Shown one piece after another: positions 63,996 through 64,000 of a stretch of DNA of 64,000 bases. The stretch lies in assembly GCF_026183695.1 (NCBI RefSeq), contig NZ_JAPFRD010000005.1:484688-548687 (forward strand), in the 5' to 3' direction. The DNA is from Alteromonas aquimaris (GTDB lineage: Bacteria; Pseudomonadota; Gammaproteobacteria; Enterobacterales; Alteromonadaceae). Both the position numbers and the translations under genes were made by a program. The notes below the pieces were generated by a model, which was not told the origin of the DNA, made no database searches, and was given only the letters and a program-made list of their open reading frames with translations. Every line of letters begins with the position of its first letter. Within the stretch, counting starts at the first letter, position 1.

Positions 63996-64000
63996 GCAAA

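Overview
The window looks like chromosomal DNA of a gammaproteobacterium of the order Alteromonadales, probably Alteromonadaceae; the genus cannot be fixed from sequence reading alone. The basis is moderate G+C, E. coli-like gene neighbourhoods (tRNA-Val/gltX/tRNA-Ala; tesA/ybbA-ybbP; yfcH-folX; trpEGDCFBA-yciI divergent from rnm-yciO-scpAB-rluB; nadK...recN-bamE) and accessory functions common in marine copiotrophs (TonB receptor, hydroxybutyrate utilisation, CheB/CheR hybrid kinase). No transposase, integrase, CRISPR array or rRNA was seen.

Layout. 0-3.5 kb: two tRNA-Val genes plus a decayed third copy on the minus strand, gltX, then tRNA-Ala and three tandem tRNA-Glu genes, each tRNA-Glu preceded by a hairpin that reaches into the tRNA 5' end. 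3.5-12.6 kb: an M14 peptidase, dusC, a translationally coupled pair of exported amidohydrolases (the second lacks the metal-binding histidines), tesA and ybbAP. 12.6-23.9 kb: CsbD-like protein, yfcH-folX, an AI-2E family permease, a 1517-residue CheB-CheR-PAS-GAF-kinase-receiver protein, a PhoPQ-like two-component operon headed by a PepSY protein, and a flavin-binding stress protein. 23.9-31 kb: a complete trp operon with a leader peptide carrying three consecutive Trp codons and an attenuator. 31.1-35.7 kb: rnm, yciO, scpA, scpB, rluB and an HD phosphohydrolase. 35.8-42.5 kb: an orphan solute-binding protein, an aldo/keto reductase relic, a DUF445 protein, two unrecognised lipoproteins (one a repeat protein), bamE and recN with LexA-like boxes.

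42.5-55.35 kb is an accessory block lying between recN and nadK, which are neighbours in many gammaproteobacteria. It holds a serine-hydrolase relic, a CurA-like reductase, an ECF sigma factor overlapping a Ser/Thr kinase-TPR protein, an exported esterase, and a divergent pair: a SLOG-like sensor fused to a SLATT-like membrane region, facing a DUF4062-STAND NTPase-TPR protein with a small exported protein downstream. This last cluster is the best candidate for an undescribed conflict or defence system.

55.35-64 kb: nadK, then a compact minus-strand operon for 3-hydroxybutyrate use (GntP-type permease, MetX-fold hydrolase, PHB-depolymerase-type esterase, 3-hydroxybutyrate dehydrogenase), divergent from a TonB-dependent receptor and followed by a LuxR-type response regulator. 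Domain calls rest on motif recognition by eye; no database search was run.
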